NCBI GenBank assembly: GCA_947624535.1
Contig: CANQKU010000079.1
Span: forward strand, 1 to 5,244
Direction: 5' to 3'
Length of the DNA: 5,244 bases
Source of the DNA: an uncultured Bacilli bacterium
GTDB taxonomy: Bacteria; Bacillota_I; Bacilli_A; RF39; UBA660
The notes under the pieces: generated by a model
Seen by the model: only the letters and a program-made list of their open reading frames with translations
What the model was told of the DNA's origin: nothing
Database searches by the model: none
Shown: in pieces, positions 4,425-5,244 of the stretch
Position numbering within the stretch: the first letter of the stretch is position 1
Layout of the letters: each line of letters begins with the position of its first letter
Position numbers and translations under genes: made by a program

Positions 4425-5071
4425 AAATAGTAGTAATTGAAGACAATCAGGATTTGAATCAAATAATTTGTAAAAATATTAATAAAACATTAATTAATAA
4501 TAATTATGATTATGACGTGATTTCATTTTCTAAATATAATAAGAATTTACAAAAAGTTATATTTGATAAAGAAATAAAAATATATATTATTGACTTAGAG
4601 TTAGGAACTAAATCTGGTTATGACATTTGTAGAGAAATTAGAGAATTTGCATACGATTGGGATAGCATTATTATTATATGTTCAATTCACAATTATAAGG
4701 AACATTTAATTTCACTTCGTTTGTTAATTTTTACTTATTTATCTAAGTTATATGACTTTGATACTAATTTAGAAATTGCAGTATTAGATGCTATTCAAAT
4801 TCTTGAAAATAAAAAGTTATTGGTAATTAATAGAAATTGTAAAGTATCTATTAATGATATTTACTATATATTAAAAGAAAAGAGTAGTAAATACTGTGTT
4901 ATTAAGACTCAGCATCAAGAATTTAGAGTTAGACGGTCATTAAAAAGTTTGCAGGAAGAACTACATTTTGAGAAAGTAAAAAACTATATTTTAATCAATC
5001 AAAAAAATGTAATATCTAAAAATAAGAATATTATTACGTTTAAAAATAAATTAAAAATTAGAATAGAATAA
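4421..5071 (+). CDS. LytTR-type response regulator (AgrA/ComE/LytR class), no kinase nearby
   Basis: The 216-residue cytoplasmic protein begins with a receiver domain (about 1-125). It has the acidic pair Glu7-Asp8 in V-V-I-E-D-N, the phospho-acceptor Asp58 in Y-I-I-D-L-E, Ser88 at the usual Thr/Ser position, and Lys109 in L-S-K-L. The normal Lys-Pro is thus Lys-Leu. The C-terminal domain (about 133-216) fits LytTR, a DNA-binding fold that recognises paired direct repeats: N-D-I-Y-Y-I, a strand ending R-V-R-R-S-L-K-S-L-Q-E-E-L, then F-E-K-V-K-N-Y-I-L-I-N. The last segment normally has His-Arg-Ser before V-N; here it is Lys-Asn-Tyr, and the end is shorter than usual, so the domain is divergent. 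Such regulators often control peptide signalling, bacteriocin or cell-wall genes. No histidine kinase is in the window. ATG is the only possible start in this frame. Confidence 0.85.
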   Translation: MKIVVIEDNQDLNQIICKNINKTLINNNYDYDVISFSKYNKNLQKVIFDKEIKIYIIDLELGTKSGYDICREIREFAYDWDSIIIICSIHNYKEHLISLRLLIFTYLSKLYDFDTNLEIAVLDAIQILENKKLLVINRNCKVSINDIYYILKEKSSKYCVIKTQHQEFRVRRSLKSLQEELHFEKVKNYILINQKNVISKNKNIITFKNKLKIRIE

Positions 5072-5102
5072 TAATTAGTCATTTTTAGCAGAAGTTTCAT
5101 AT

Positions 5103-5136
5103 AATAAAAATAAAGTATTGATAAAATATTTTTATT
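5103..5136 (+). repeat. A/T-only inverted repeat after the LytTR gene
   Basis: AATAAAAATA (5103-5112) and TATTTTTATT (5127-5136) are perfect ten-base complements around a 14-base spacer. With no G:C pair the hairpin is weak, and its right half overlaps the tRNA promoter region. It could help end the regulator transcript, but chance in A/T-rich DNA is a real alternative. No better terminator is seen between 5072 and 5117. Confidence 0.25.
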
Positions 5137-5146
5137 TTGTTATAAT
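5118..5146 (+). promoter_or_regulatory. Strong promoter of tRNA-Cys
   Basis: TTGATA (5118-5123, 5 of 6 matches) and a perfect TATAAT (5141-5146) are exactly 17 bases apart, with a TG extension at 5138-5139. Transcription would start near 5153, only a few bases before the mature tRNA. Confidence 0.88.
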
Positions 5147-5157
5147 CATTTTGTGAT

Positions 5158-5231
5158 GGGGCCTTAGCCAAGTGGTAAGGCGTGGGTCTGCAACACCCTG
5201 ATCATCGGTTCAAATCCGTTAGGCCCCTCCA
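5158..5231 (+). tRNA. tRNA-Cys (anticodon GCA), CCA encoded
   Basis: The 74-base gene folds as a class I tRNA. The acceptor stem GGGGCCT/AGGCCCC (5158-5164 / 5221-5227) pairs perfectly. The D arm is GCC-AAGTGGTAA-GGC, and the anticodon loop CTGCAAC (5188-5194) has GCA at 5190-5192. The T loop TTCAAAT is at 5209-5215, and CCA is at 5229-5231. The discriminator base is T5228, the U73 that cysteinyl-tRNA synthetase recognises. Oddities: position 27:43 (T5183/T5199) and position 50:64 in the T stem (T5205/T5219) are both U:U mismatches, and the variable loop has four bases. The strong promoter and intact acceptor suggest it is used. Confidence 0.95.
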
Positions 5232-5244
5232 AATTAAAATACCT

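Noticed and set aside
1..5244. CRISPR array, insertion sequence or riboswitch
   Set aside because: No regularly spaced repeats, no transposase-like frame, and no conserved riboswitch core seen in any leader.

Overview
The window is strongly A+T-rich and densely packed. It has Shine-Dalgarno sites of the AGGAGGTGA type and a tRNA with an encoded CCA end. All Trp codons in the intact genes are TGG. None of the genes ends in TGA, but no gene is interrupted by TGA either, so the standard bacterial code fits. Together with the protein families this points to a low-GC Bacillota or Mycoplasmatota-like lineage (for example an uncultured Bacilli or Erysipelotrichia-type gut bacterium). The exact group is an inference.

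Left part, + strand (1-2705). The window opens inside the 3' end of a D-Ala-D-Ala-ligase-like ATP-grasp gene. A weak terminator overlaps its stop codon, and a compact class I glutamine amidotransferase / C26 peptidase follows at once. A well-formed sigma-A promoter then drives trxB (thioredoxin reductase). A membrane-anchored PepSY-domain protein follows trxB after 14 bases. Next comes a terminator-like hairpin and a broken MGMT/alkyltransferase-like gene that still has its ribosome binding site, but whose three homologous pieces lie in three different frames.

Middle, - strand (2710-4243). A GNAT acetyltransferase converges on the broken gene. Upstream of it, on the same strand, is a cyclophilin-type peptidyl-prolyl isomerase with a lipoprotein signal, ending in a strong intrinsic terminator. 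Upstream of the isomerase is a 23-codon hydrophobic ORF with an excellent ribosome binding site, probably a small membrane peptide.

Right part, + strand (4244-5244). A divergent intergenic region carries a 7+7 inverted repeat, a tandem direct repeat and a perfect extended -10 promoter. It leads into a LytTR-type response regulator with no kinase in view. A consensus promoter then drives tRNA-Cys(GCA), which has two U:U mismatches.

Most genes are ordinary housekeeping or accessory functions. The least explained part is 4159-4421: a small hydrophobic peptide gene divergent from an orphan LytTR regulator, with repeats between them. This could be a small peptide/regulator module, but nothing in the sequence proves a functional link.
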